Shown here: in pieces, positions 24,753 to 36,966 of the stretch | Layout: the number at the start of each line of letters is the position of its first letter | Position numbering within the stretch: the first letter of the stretch is position 1 | Assembly (NCBI GenBank): GCA_013115145.1 | Contig: JAAPAO010000101.1 | Span: 1-64,000 of the forward strand | Origin: Perkinsus chesapeaki | Lineage: Eukaryota > Perkinsozoa > Perkinsida > Perkinsidae | Direction: 5' to 3' | Length of the DNA stretch: 64,000 nucleotides | Notes under the pieces: model-generated | What the model was told of the DNA's origin: nothing | The model's input: only the letters and a program-made list of their open reading frames with translations | Databases searched by the model: none | Translations under genes and position numbers: made by a program

Positions 24753-26145
24753 ATGGCTGGTCTATCCAAGGCTTTTGGTAATCTTGCCCAGGAGACCGGC
24801 CATCACATAGCAGAGGTGTATTTCAAACCTAAATATAAGTAAGGGAGGCGAGAGGGCCGGATGGTTTTGGGAAAGTGGATGGGGAACGCCTTGAGCTCAA
24901 GCGGATATCACAACGCTTGGCGAGAGGGCTAGAGGGCGATGATAATACTTTGTGGAGTGGTGATGCTGCTGTTTTTAGAAAGATTTTGCTGCTCCGATTG
25001 GTAATAGGATGGTAATATTATTATCCTCTGAAATACGGAGAGTGCTAGGAAAATTATGAAACGTGGAGTATAGTGTACTTGGAAACTATAGTAGTAGTAT
25101 AGTAAGTTATAATGAATAGTCAAAGGAATATTACCGTAGTAGCGAGATATAGTATCATATATAGATATACATGAAGTCTTATATATATTACTACGACTAT
25201 CATTAAGAGAGGTTACTCAAATGTGTTATAGTCTACCTCCATCCTGTTTCAGGTCGGTGATTTCTAAAGCTTTTAATAAAGATAGATTGATGGTGAGGGT
25301 TGAGACGCCTATGACGGAATCTGTTAGGAATGCTGGGGTAAGGTGGTCAAGGGGGAGAAGGCGTTGAATGTAGAGGGTGTTATTATTAGGCATTTGCTCA
25401 ACAGTTGAAGGAGCAAGGTGCTACGGAGGCTACTAATTCATATGCAGTAAGTGGTTAAATGGGGACAGCGACACAATTGGAGACATTTGGGAAAACTCGT
25501 CGCATTTTTTATGAAGAGAGCTTTGTATAAAGTCCAGTTGCATTTTCATACTGGGAACAGCAGTAACTGTCAGAAAGAGCATGATGTTGCTGACAATGGA
25601 TAATATTGAGCGGCAAATATCTAAGCTTCAAGCTCGCTCAATGGGATTCCTGTTTCATGTCAGATTCGTGGTGTGCTCGATGTTATCGTTTCTGGGTATA
25701 TAAAATCATTGTGCGAGAATAAGCCGAAGTTGGATAGATTTCCTAAACTGCCGGATGTGATGGCTGCTGATGAGGCATTGGTGGTGGACTATTTTACCAA
25801 CCACAAAGTCGGAGCTCTGGACAGGACAGAGTGAGTTTCAAATGGTTCATGTGGGGCTCTGCTGGCCTACAGGACAAGAAATTATTGAGGAATTTGATAA
25901 GGTTCTGGTAGATCTTTTGCAGCGATAAGCTTTAACTTTCTATTGCCATTCGTGGGGAATGAGAAAGGTCGCCGGGCGGGGTGATTGATTGGTGTATCTC
26001 TCTTTTCAGTGTAAACAAGTGCATTGAAATAAATGCTACTATACGATCCTTTCTTACCGATAATGATATTAATTTGCTGATGGTTCACTACTTGGAGGCA
26101 ACTCGGTTAGTTGGAGCGTCGAAGGCTAAGAAGATAGCAAAAGCG
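24753..26145 (+). CDS. Scattered putative exons of an unresolved gene
   Basis: Four open segments with good donors look coding but do not all join in phase. They are 24753-24838 (ATG, MAGLSKAFGNLAQETGHH, donor GTAAGG), ~24847-25000 (ending ILLLRL before GTAATA), ~25640-25830 (QIRGVLDVIVSGYIKSLCEN, donor GTGAGT) and ~26012-26145 (IRSFLTDNDINLLMVHYLEA, acceptor after CTCTTTTCAG). All are helical and soluble-looking. They may belong to one gene of unknown function on the plus strand, or to a decaying one. Exact joins cannot be fixed from sequence alone. Confidence 0.3.
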
Positions 26146-27392
26146 GTAAGCGGTAGCTTCATGACTTGGACTAGTTTGGGTTGTTGGTGACGTGATGTAT
26201 CACGGGATGGAATTGAATGGGGAAGATATGATACCTTCTGATGCGCAAATGAGTTACTTGATGAGGGGGCATCGATGCAGTGATTCAGGTTGTATCTATG
26301 AGATCAGCACAATGGAATAAGAAACAGCGTAGTGATATACTTAAGCAGTTAACGAGAAGTCAAGGTAGGTCTTCGGGGTGGTTGCGTCATACCGTATTTT
26401 CGTATAATCACATTTGTAGGTGGCGCAACTACAATGTCCAGTGATGAGAGTCCTTAATAATGGAGCTTTGTGTACTGATAAAATAGTGCTTGTTGTATAA
26501 AATTTAAATCAGTGTTTCATTAAATGTTCAGTTAGTTGATGATGAGTTAAGTAAATTAATTATCTGGTGGTGGTGTTCGATATAATGGGTACGTGTAGTG
26601 TCGTCTTTAGTGATGAAATGTACCAGTAGGGTGACTCACAAACCTGATGACAGTGATCCACTGGGATCATCCCAAGCTTTGATAGCATTCACTCTGTACT
26701 ATTACTAACAGATTAAGGTATCACTGTTATCATGCTTTACTGGGCTTGTTAACAAACTTACTCAGTTGAAGACTTGAACATACTTACTCATTGCGAGCCC
26801 TCGCTGGGTCAGATGCACTTTCTAGGGCCATTTTTATTAAAAGAAGGTCAAGAATAGCAGATAGAAACAATAAGCAGTAGATGAGCGTTCCCCTGTTTGG
26901 TACTGGTGCATGTACGTGGAATATATTAAGTATATCTTATTAATTCGATTTATAGCAGAGCGTGCGGAGGGTGCATTACATTCAATTGAGCCTACTAAAA
27001 TAATCAAATTTATTCTTCTTCAATCGAACTGGAAAAGCCTAGGGGTGTTTGCCCCCGATCTTCCTTCGGCGACTTGTCGAAGAACGCTCGTCCTAGTTTA
27101 TTTGCTTATTTGCCACACTTTCCACAATGCGATGGAAAGTCTACGGGCGATGATGCTTTAAATGAAATCAAATAAAACATATACTCTTTCCTTAGACTTC
27201 AAGCCTTGAAGCTATGGAGCCAAGATACCTTGACGTGAAGATGAGGTCTTTCAAGAGGCAAGTGTCGTCTCGTAACAACATTGTTGGGTACATACGGTAT
27301 TGAGTCGATATAAGATCTAATTCAATGGCTCCCACTTTTGCCTTGCTAATCTTACTAGGTTTGTTACAAATCATTTGTATCACTTCACTAAA
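26146..27392. other. Spacer without a supported gene
   Basis: Short ORFs only, for example 26910-27161, with neither signal peptide nor splice-compatible neighbours. AT-rich in places. Confidence 0.4.
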
Positions 27393-27853
27393 ATGTCACA
27401 TAGCGGTTCGATGTCTACTATTCCCGCAGCACCGCCCCCAACAGTGAGCGATGCTGTCCTCTCTGGTCATCCTGATGTCAATCAAACGTGTATTGAGAAT
27501 ACAATGGAAGATGAGATGTTAATGTGAGAAACGGTATGCTTGTCTGCTGATGAGATATATCAATCGCTTTACGAAAATAATTTGTTGTAAGCTATGATGA
27601 ATCAAATTTAATTCAGGACGTCCAAGTTTGCTCCTCGATTTCGAAGAGACTTTACGGAGACGGTGGATTCGGCGATGCCCACTCGTGCTCCTCCCGATGA
27701 TGGCACTGTTGAGGAGTTCGATGAAGAGGTAAGCCAATACTTGGCTTGAAGGAATAGAGAATCTTGCACACAATAGTTTCACAGAGTCATTCCACCACAA
27801 CGCATATTGAATCGACATCGAATCCACCGCCTTGGAAATCGCTGGCCTTATAA
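27393..27853 (+). CDS. Small hypothetical protein, 3 exons
   Basis: Exons 27393-27523, 27617-27728 and 27785-27853 join in phase with GT-AG introns of 93 and 56 nt, giving 103 residues with an ATG start and TAA stop. The protein is hydrophilic and Pro/Ser/Thr-rich, with an acidic patch (TVEEFDEE) and an Arg-rich stretch (APRFRRDF); probably disordered. No family is recognised and there is no signal peptide. The phase agreement across both junctions is the main evidence. Confidence 0.45.
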
Positions 27854-28062
27854 TGGGAGTCTTATTATTCCTACATTTCTTTAGTATTATCTCAAGATAT
27901 CTATATACTAGTGGCTTTTTCAATGTTTTTTCATCAACCTTAAGCGATAAGTTGGGACTATCCTCGGCCGTTCATAGCGGTAGATTTGAAAACGTAGGTA
28001 GTAATTAAAAACCTGATATCCTTAGTATGAGTTTTGGCATATTATTATATTACCGTAATCAG

Positions 28063-28383
28063 GGCCCATGTACGGGAAATCGAGTTAGTTGCGGCCCTGG
28101 GCCGCGTAATATTATTACGTATCGGCCTGGGTTACACAGAACCTTCTTGTAACGGAGTTGGTATTATACGTCAACTTTGCCAAGTATAGAGCGGCACTCG
28201 GTATCTCTAGTCTTTCGATTTCTCCTCGTGTTTCTTCAGTGTGAGAAGTATCTGGCCAGTCACCCTGACTTCATGCGAACTCTATGGCACGATAGGCTTG
28301 TACAGAGACAGACGGGTCTGTTGGAGAAGCATATGCAGATGACACAACGTCAGCATCAGGACCTTACAATGGCTATCAAACAG
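28063..28383 (+). CDS. Two coiled-coil exons, gene incomplete
   Basis: Exon 28063-28105 (HVREIELVAALGR) and exon 28240-28383 (CEKYLASHPDFMRTLWHD, then Gln/Leu-rich helix QRQTGLLEKHMQMTQRQH) join in phase 0. Both have good acceptors (GTAATCAG, TTTCTTCAG) and donors. The second exon predicts a coiled coil. The upstream start and downstream partners are not found; they may connect across 1.5 kb to the similar coiled-coil exons at 29868 onward. Confidence 0.35.
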
Positions 28384-29867
28384 GTAGGGGAACTGCGTAC
28401 CGGCTGTGCCTCTGGCGGCTCTCGTTCAATGTACTCTTGTGTGATAACTTTTGGACCAGCATGCTTCTGGATTTGACAGCTCTCCTGGCCCAAGCTTTTA
28501 CCCATTTAGTTTTAATGATTTCCTCGCGCAATCCAACTTGATGTTGCGGTCGCTCTGAACGTTTCCGACATCACTTAATTCCGGACGGGATTGTTTCCGG
28601 ATTGTTTCCATCCTAGGTGTAATAACCCTAGAATGCATCGTGCACTGATGCTCATCTCACGGCTTCTTGCCACCTGCTCAGAGCAGGCTGGTCTTACAAC
28701 TTGCGGTGCCGGAGGCGCTACGTCAAGACCACCCTCAGTGGTATCCGTCTGTCGGACGGCTTAGGCGAAGCCATTCAGCGTGCAAAAAGCATACTGATAC
28801 AATGACTGATTTACACCTGATTGGTGTAAATACAGGAGCATTGTAGGCATCACGCGTGACATACGTTGTCCGACGCGACATAGCATCTATTTACCATGAT
28901 AAAAGTGTGGATTCACGGAATAGCTCCGTGGACCCAACGAGATGCTCCACTGGAGCTGCTGTCTTTTTGCATGGTAGTCTAATTGCTTGGGTCTCTCTTG
29001 AAGCTGTGGAACCGGTAGTTTTGACGACGGCACCAAACTGATCAGTGTACAGGATCGCTTCATTCCGGTGGAGACTGTACTACCAGTTACCGAGTCGGTA
29101 ATACCGACTCGCTACCAGTGAGGTGGAAATTAACAACCAGTGAACAATATTGACTACATTAATATCAAGTGATGTGACCATGGTGCGCTGCGGCATGAGA
29201 GACAACAGGTGCACCGGCGCTCTCTGCGACGGCCAATATGTGAAGACAGCGGTTGCTCTTGTGTCACAGCCGCACGCGATAACGTTTGGGCAGTAGAATG
29301 GTAACTTCGAAAGACGTACCATTGAATCAATGACATTGGCGTGACATCTATAACTGCCGCTAAGATCGCCAAGCTGAGGCGAGAGCTGCGGCTTGGGCTC
29401 TATACCACTAGTCATATGTATGGCTATCAAAGTACGAATACATTATATACTATGGTCGCTCGAAGGAATTTCAGTTGCAGTTCAATAGTCAACGGCTTTT
29501 GTTTGTATGAGATGATTTAACCATCGCATAATGGTTTGTATATGAGATTGATCTAACAAACTAAACAAAATAATCAACTGTATAAGATTTCGTTGGCATT
29601 CTTGTAAAAATGGAAAATGCGAATTATATTATGAAAATAAGAATATTATTAAAAAATATCAAAAGACTGTTGATACTTTCGATATTGTGAGGAAGACACT
29701 GCTATGATCTTCAACTCTGTTCCTTCTCTTTGTTTGATCAGAAACATTCCTTCTAGCATGAGTATAGTGTAATACTATTGAATTTAAGCAATGTCGTACT
29801 AGGAAAGACTCGCTACTACTCCTGTCGAGGAGAGATAAGACAGAGTAGACTACTGCCAGCACTGTAG
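28384..29867. other. Spacer or long intron
   Basis: About 1.5 kb without supported exons. It holds the hairpin at 29091-29111. If the exons on both sides belong to one gene, this is by far its longest intron. Confidence 0.35.
29087..29111. repeat. Perfect 10-bp hairpin, shares a 15-mer with 4356-4370
   Basis: CGAGTCGGTA at 29091-29100 and TACCGACTCG at 29102-29111 are perfect inverted arms around one base. TTACCGAGTCGGTAA is shared exactly with the repeat at 4356. Confidence 0.65.
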
Positions 29868-32800
29868 GTGCTATCTATGCAAGTTGATGGTATGAGGAGG
29901 AAAGTAGAGGAAAGCGATCAGCAGCTGGACAATGCACGAGATAGAGCGCAGAAGGAAGCACAGGACAAGCTGGAAGTAAGAATGCATCGAGGGGCTTCGA
30001 AGGTTACAGTAGAAGCATGAAGTGTGCACCCATCGATTCTGGCTCGGTGCTGCTGTTGGAACCCATCGCTCTCAATATCGGCATTATATTTGCTGCTCAG
30101 CTCCACTGTGTGATTTAGGGGTTGTTCATGTTTGTGTACAGTTGGCTCTAACACTGCTTAATGAGAGAAGTGAGAGGATAGTGGAGCAGCTTAAGAATGG
30201 AGCTAACTTCGATGCGGCTTTGAAAGCTACTGTGAAAGAGATATCGAAGGCACGGACAGCAGAGGAAGAAACTAAAGAAAATTGTTGTAGACGTCATAAT
30301 TGTGCAGGAGCGGCTTCAAGTGAGTTTATGCTAGTGGGATCGGGGGATCTTCGCTAGCTGAGAATGTCATAAAATGTCGCTTCTAGTAAAAGAGTCATGG
30401 CCCTTGGAAAAACGTCCCTAGGCCGACAGGAAACATCGAAAGGCTTTCTCTTCTGAGATGGTGACTCTGAGTAGGCTTAGCGAGAATCACAAAGAGCACG
30501 TGGCACGGCAGTGTGCAGTACCTATTACAGTTTATAGTGAATCATCACATTAGAAGTTCCAGCCTAGATCCATACATGTGACGTACTATAGGATAGAGAT
30601 TATAGTGAGATTTGAATACATATGCGCCAAGCGGTATTCCTGTCAGGTCCAACAGGCTCCCCATCAGTTATGGCCGGATTAAAGAGTGAGCTGAAACTAG
30701 TTCAAAGGCAGCTGGATGAGGTAAGCTCAGGCTCTCATCGCCCTCAGTTTCTAGTCTATATGGTGGTTGTAGTTGTTCCAATAGCTCTTTCTCCCATTGC
30801 ACCTTATTGCGACCTTATTGCAAACATAGAAAGTTGGTAATACAGTATACCCCTCCGGCTCGCGACGTATTCCGTTGAGCTTGCTTTTTGTGGAATTAAG
30901 TTTGTGTCTCGAATCTCCGCAGGTCCTAACCCGAGCGGTAACCATGCGTACCGATGCTGTCCTAGAGGCAGATAAAGCTAAGCAAGTGGGTAGCCTTCCG
31001 ACAAGAGGCGGAGGCGACAGCACCCAAAGCCGGCTCCCTGCTGGCAGTCGAGTGCAGGTAGGGCAGCTCGACTGAGACTAGCGTTGCTTGTGTGGCTCCA
31101 GATTGGCGGCTATTACGATGGGGTTCGGTCTGAAGTTGATGATATCATGGCTGAAGTGAGAAGTATAAAGTGGACATTTGACGGCGATAAAAGCCTCGTC
31201 GATTGGGAGAAGAAAAAACTGAAGGAAGTCGACAAAAGCACGCCAATGCGGCGCCCAAGAATGCGGAAGGTTCGAACTTGCGTCTGTACTGAGTCGCCGA
31301 ACGCCGTTCCTTCCCGCAGCCACCGCCTGTACACTACTCTGACACTCGTGTCCCAATGGGTGACGGTGAGGCTCCTGCGGGTGGGCTTGGGGTGGAAGGT
31401 GAGTTAAGTCCTGCTCCGCTCCGCTTGATTTTATATATTTTAGTTGCTGGTCATGGACCTCTATCCAAGAAGCCTGCAGCGGTCAGTAAGGCTAAGGTGA
31501 CTGAGAAAGTCGCGAAAGTGCCTAAGGCAAGTGAATAGGTGAAGGCACCTGTGACATTTTTTAGAGCTTTCTGTTAGGCTAGTCCAGCAGTGGTATCGCA
31601 GACAATCAGGGCGAGGCTTGGCCGTCCGATGCCGAAAGGCAGAGCCAAGGCGGCGAGCAGCGGCGGTGTTCCCGTGGTGAAGGCGGACAAGGCCGTCTCT
31701 ACTAGCTCCGCACTGGAGCAGCCTGAATGGGACAACACAGTCCTAGACTGTGAGATACCACGAGAGCCGCCGCCGCTCAGAAAGAAACAACCGAAGCAAC
31801 GACCGGCGTCTAAGCCACGGCCGAAGCACGGAGCCAAGGCGAGTGGGGTGGGAGGGAAGGGCAGCAGGAGGGTCGAGGCGAAACGGTCGGTGCAGGGGAG
31901 AGATGGTGCGAAGTGGAATGCAGTGAATGATTTAGTGATGCTAATACCACCGGCAGTGGCGCCAAATCCTAAGATGATGGGCCTTACGGGCAGCACAATG
32001 TGGAGCACGAAGGCTGCAAGTGGTGGGATACCTGTGCCGCAATTGAGGGGAGGGGAGGATTCTCTTGTGGAACGATTAACAAGAAAATACGGAACTGGAG
32101 TCGAGTCGGAGAGCTCGTTAATGACGGAGTCTTTTATAAGGGAAGGATTGAGTCTGATGGAGCATCACATGCTGCATAGGCCCGACAGTGGGCAGCGAGG
32201 AGCTGGAGATGGCGGCAGGGGAGTGGGGCAGGGGGAAGGCAAGGGGATAGATGGCGTTACGCTGAAGGAGGTTAAGGAATGCTTGCGGGAGGTATTGGAG
32301 CAAGGCAAGACGAGACCGATAATGAGGAATACTGGAACGGCATCGGAGACAGTGGGAGTGAAGGGAGTGGACGCTGGGGTGGGGGCTGAAGTGCGTATGA
32401 GGACATCGGCCTTGCAAACAGAAACGGTAGGGCAGGAGGAGGTGCTCCAAGGTGGTCGGTGGCCTGCTGGCGAGTGCTTAGTCAATCTGAGAAATACAAA
32501 TGAAAGTAGTGGCATTGAAGTTGCTTGCACAGGAGCTATTGCGAAGAACACAGCAGTGGAACTATAGTGCCCGTCCTCTCGCCAACATCTCATATCTCCC
32601 TCTCCAGATTGTGGGATCTATTTCATTGTCAATAATCTGGCTGTGTGATACCAGCGTCCGATGCACCCCTGTCTCAGGCTGCACACGAGGATTCTGGGGT
32701 GGACCCGATGCCTGTGCTGGAGGAAGCTCCTTTAAGGGCTGCAAAGAGCGAGAGAAGGGAGCAAGAAGGGGGGAGCAAAGAGTGCCAGCCACGATATCAA

Positions 32801-33815
32801 ATTCCACCGGGAGCGGCCACTGTTCCCGTGAATGATGATCATGTAGGTGATGTATTATTATAATAACTCTACATTAATAGCTATGAGTAATTTAATAACT
32901 ATTATTATCAATTTGCCTTAGTATGTAGTTTATTACAAGTTGTCGAAACCAATGTAGTTCCTTCATCTTTTACCTTTAGGTTGTCCCCATTAACGAGCAC
33001 CACGTTCAAGGTACACAGACGGAAGCTCAGACAGTAGAGAACATCTTGCCAACTTCAAGAGATGGTGAGATCTCAGTCGATAGCGCTTGGATTTCGAAGT
33101 CCTTCAGATGCAGCAGTGTCGGCTCACCTCAATTCGAGCAGCGGAACCGCTTCGTCTTTAAAAGTATCAGCCACGCAAAGTGTCGACAGGTGTGCCTTAT
33201 CTACACTTATTTCCGGAATTCTGGTCTCAGCGTCGCGACGAACTCTTTGTTGGGTTCAAGCCGAAGCTCTTTGCCTGATAACGAAGGACCTAGGTCACCT
33301 GGTGAGTCATAATTTTGTGGCGCAGTGAAGTTGATTTGGTCAGGCGAAATACGGCGGCGGCAAGAACCGGAAGGACTCACTGCTTCTGTGTCTGAAGGGG
33401 AAATTAGAGAGATTCATGATGCACCGACAACATGAGGATTTTCTCAATATTCAAGTGTCTAGTTGGTCCCGAAGTGGGCAAGTAACAGTGGACAGTAATT
33501 AATGGCATCAAATACAAGCAATACCACGGCCTTCGCATACGTCCCGTCAGTGGCGTCACACCAGCAGTGTGCGACAGCTGTAGGTCAGCTGGAGGCTGGT
33601 GGGTATTAGACTAAACATGGGCGGATGGAGCTACCTGAGAATCAGGCTCACTACCATCGGCTCCTAACGAATCACTTCATCCATACGACCCAAAAGCTCA
33701 TTCAGCAGAACAGAACGAGTTGGATGCTTTAGAGGCTCAAGAATCGGCATACTCAAGGTCACATTCAGATAACGCTGTAGAACTCCCTCATGATGGAAGA
33801 TGTGGACGCAGCCTG
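29868..33815 (+). CDS. Intron-rich coiled-coil / low-complexity protein, exon-level model
   Basis: Supported exons: 29868-29975 (heptads: VEESDQQLDNARDRAQKEAQ), 30142-30319 (LNERSERIVEQLKN), 30622-30720, 30923-31057, 31102 to about 31260, a Gly/Pro segment ending near 31399, ~31445-31530 (Lys/Ala repeats), a ~980-base exon to 32567, 32678-32842, 32980-33189, 33344-33454 and 33706-33815. Most internal borders are GT-AG with matching phase. The long exon encodes about 325 residues of basic, Ala/Gly/Lys/Pro-rich sequence, then a helical stretch (TLKEVKECLREVLEQ). The product would be a large filament- or scaffold-like coiled-coil protein. No family is recognised. It could be two genes, with a boundary at the TAG of 32567. 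Confidence 0.45.
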
Positions 33816-34019
33816 GTGAGGAGGCCAGGCATGAGGGCATGATGTTGTCCATAAGGGCCTTGGAGCTACCGGGATATTGACAGCTGCCAGCTCCATTTCT
33901 GTCGCAAAAGGGCCCGAGTATGGTGGAGGAGGACTGGATCTTGGTGGGGAAGATGATCACTTCACGACAGAGCGAGACGAACTGAAAGGAAGTGAGCCGC
34001 CTGCGCTTGAGAGTTCCTG

Positions 34020-35345
34020 ATGAAGGATGTAGCGAGCGCCACTTCTACGAGAGGACCGCTTAGAGCTGGTGGTTTGAAGACCACTATAACACAGCCTGAG
34101 GCGTTGGTGAATGAACAAAGTTATCCATCTATGGTAACCTTGACCGTTGCTGTGGAAGATACGGTATGGCTCAGGCGGGGTGCTGTTGTCCGAGCTGCCA
34201 GTCTAAGAGGCAGCAACTCAGGGGCAATGGCGATGATAAGGGCGGAGCTGCCACATCGATCGATCCGGATCTGGTTAGTTTACTCTTATATGACGGACAT
34301 TCTTTGTTGTTTCTCCCACGGTGCGCACCGAATCTTAATACTCTTATCATGCCCTCAATAACATACTTCATGGACACCTCACTTTTTATAACTCAACCCA
34401 CTTACTAAAGATACAGTAATTGAAGTTATATAGAATGGCTTTCAGGAAATGGAGATGTACCGTCAGACTCAACAACTCGTGTACGTTACACAGCTGAGCA
34501 ACATCCTAGCTCAACGTGTAAGTGACTTCAAGAGAGAGTGCCGGGAGAAGCGGAAGGCAGCACGAGAGACAGCCGATACCCTGGCTAAAGGGGCTTTGGC
34601 ACCGGAGGAGAGCACCACTTCACAGAGGTGAGTGAATCATCGCCGCACTGTGCAGGGTTACCCTTATAGAGAGCTTAACGATTTGGATATCTGGACCTGT
34701 GTTCCGAAGCGTCGCGGAGGAAATGGCAACTCTGATTCACCCACATGGCAGTGCCCGGTTATGTGAACATCACGGACGATTGGGCATTGTGTTGAAAGAT
34801 ATGATGATTGCAGTCTTATTTGAGATCACTATGGTCACAAATCCAGCCTCTGACACGGTACCTACAGAGCACAATGGAGATGTCGAGAAGAGTGAACAGG
34901 TAGCCTGGTGACACCATTACGAGTGAAGTTGGTGGTGCGCAGGGGATGTGCACTTGCGCGCGGTGCATAGCATTGGCCTTGCAACATGCGAACGGTCAAG
35001 TTATGACGGCCCAGCAACAGCTTGAAATCGCCCTTAGAGCAGGGCCTCGGCGAGAAGGAGATAAGGGTGCTGGAGAGCACCGAATGACGAGCTCGGACGA
35101 CTTGACAGATGTAACGGATTCTAGGAGTGGTTGATACTACAGTTGGACAGGCATTAGAGCTGAGGAGGAGGCAACTGCAACTGGAGAGAGCTAGAGAGTT
35201 GCAACAGCATATACAAAATCAAATGGGTCTCTTCCAGTTTTGGATACAACAATTATATACTGCCCACCGATCACAGGAGGGGAATTCGGAGGGAGAGGAG
35301 AATGCACCGAAGAGTGCCCCATTCATGATAACCCCGTATACGTGA
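34020..35345 (+). CDS. Coiled-coil protein, exon-level model
   Basis: Exon 34020-34163 starts with ATG (MKDVASATSTRGPLRAGG). Exon 34446-34627 is strongly helical (SDFKRECREKRKAARETADT) and joins in phase 0. A 42-nt intron leads in phase to 34670 onward. Further helical exons are about 34967-35110 (LALQHANGQVMTAQQQLEIA) and about 35145-35345 (ALELRRRQLQLERARELQQH), ending at TGA after an acidic stretch. The exons between 34700 and 34950 are not resolved. It may be the 3' part of the coiled-coil gene upstream or a separate gene. The function is unknown. Confidence 0.4.
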
Positions 35346-36966
35346 GCAGCTGCATGCTCATGTTATCGTCAATATTGATGATAGGCACCAATGGCTGATA
35401 AGTGGAACTCATCGAGCAAGCGAGGAAGGTATAACAGCTGATAGTGATGATGACGAGCATGAAGATGAGGACCCTGCGACACTCTATAGGTGGTTCCCTT
35501 AATGCAGAGTTATTATCAGTGGATACTCCGATCTACAACTAACGAGACCACTATAGGCCATATATATTCCGAATATGATATTGGCTAATCAATCTGGGTG
35601 TACGGTATTCCACCTCCTGGTCTGTTGTTGAATATGCCATATGCTCGTTGCGGGAGGGAAATATTTTGCTAGCATGCTCCCGCACGTCTGGAGGGGAACC
35701 TCCGACAGAAAGTTTGTTATTAATTCTTGTCAGATATATCTCGCATGCTGTCGCTGCCTTGAGAGAATGGCGGAGGGATTTCAGTTGTATGATCGCTAAG
35801 CATGGAAGCTAGCATGATTGCCATATTACATGTCTCGGTAAAAAGATTTCATGTCTGAAGACGAGTTCGATGTTCCCGTGTTTTGTTGGGAACTTGCAAG
35901 GATAGTAGTTCAACTCCAAAGGTGCACGGAATGGCAACATGTGCTGCAGTTCGAGCGAGGCTGTATTAGCGGTATCCGGTTTCCCAGGTCTATCGGTTAC
36001 GTTGGTAACTATGCGAAAGTTAAGCTGGACAATGACGGAAATTTGGAAATTTCCGCGGAAACATCCTTGGTGGAAAGTGAGAAAGGATGAGCCACCATAC
36101 AAAGAGACAAACGCTCGATATGGGCCCAGTTGCTGCAGCTCAGAGTCTTGCCCGTGATAGTAGACTTTTCCAAGGGGTACTGCCGGACATACATTCAAAA
36201 TGCTGTATGATGCAGAATTGGTGAGGTGCCACTTTCGGATCCAAACTGTAGGGCAACAGCAGAGCCGCCATTCTTCAATTGGGAAATGAAAAACGTAGCG
36301 ACCGATGCAGACAAAGATATCAAACAGCTCATACAAATACGTGAGCTATGTATACTTATAGAGTATTACTATACGGCCCACTGCATGCCGGCGATGACTC
36401 ATGGTTTCGGCAAGGCAGCAGCAGCCCACTTAAGCACCCCTATACTAATCAACTGGTGCGTAACTCGCCGCGAGAAGCAGGATGGAGTGTTAAACACTGT
36501 GCATTTACACTAATGTGATCATGAAGCGCCGACTGTTCTACTGCCTAAATTCGAGATCTTGGAGTTCCCAAGTAGGCACAGTGCGCCAGGAGCACACGCA
36601 CGCGTACAGCTGCACGCAGACCCATACAAGAAAAGTTTACTTAGTAAACTGCCGACGCAAAAGTGTTAATATCACTGCCAGTATTATCTGATCTCTCCGA
36701 TATAGACTTCTGGTGTAGCCACCATAGCATGTACCTCTTTTCATAACTTCACGCGGTCGATAGGTTGCGGTTCGTCCGATAGCACAGGTACAAATCCCAG
36801 CGACGGCACTTTCTCCTTTTTTGGCCGACGTCACCAAAAGGAATGAAGGCTAGCGCTCCCTCGGATGAGCTTCGGGTTGAAGCACCGACGTCTTTAGCGT
36901 TGCATTAGTTATTATTTATATCCACTATTCAGTTGTTGTTTAACTCTATCAAGCCCCATACTATAT
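35346..36966. other. Region with ambiguous overlapping ORFs
   Basis: A plus ORF at 35851-36090 (79 residues, MSEDEFDVPVFCWELARIVV) overlaps a minus ORF at 35809-36336 (175 residues). Both have protein-like composition and neither has a recognised family, so I cannot decide which is real. Nothing else is supported here; 36520-36960 probably holds the promoter of the transporter gene. Confidence 0.3.

Noticed and set aside
31574-32593. Long minus-strand ORFs (144, 110 and 142 codons) opposite the 31590-32567 exon
   Set aside because: They are mirror frames of a GC-rich, Gly/Lys/Ala-rich plus exon, giving Ser/Pro/Leu-rich shadow proteins; flanking splice signals support the plus strand.
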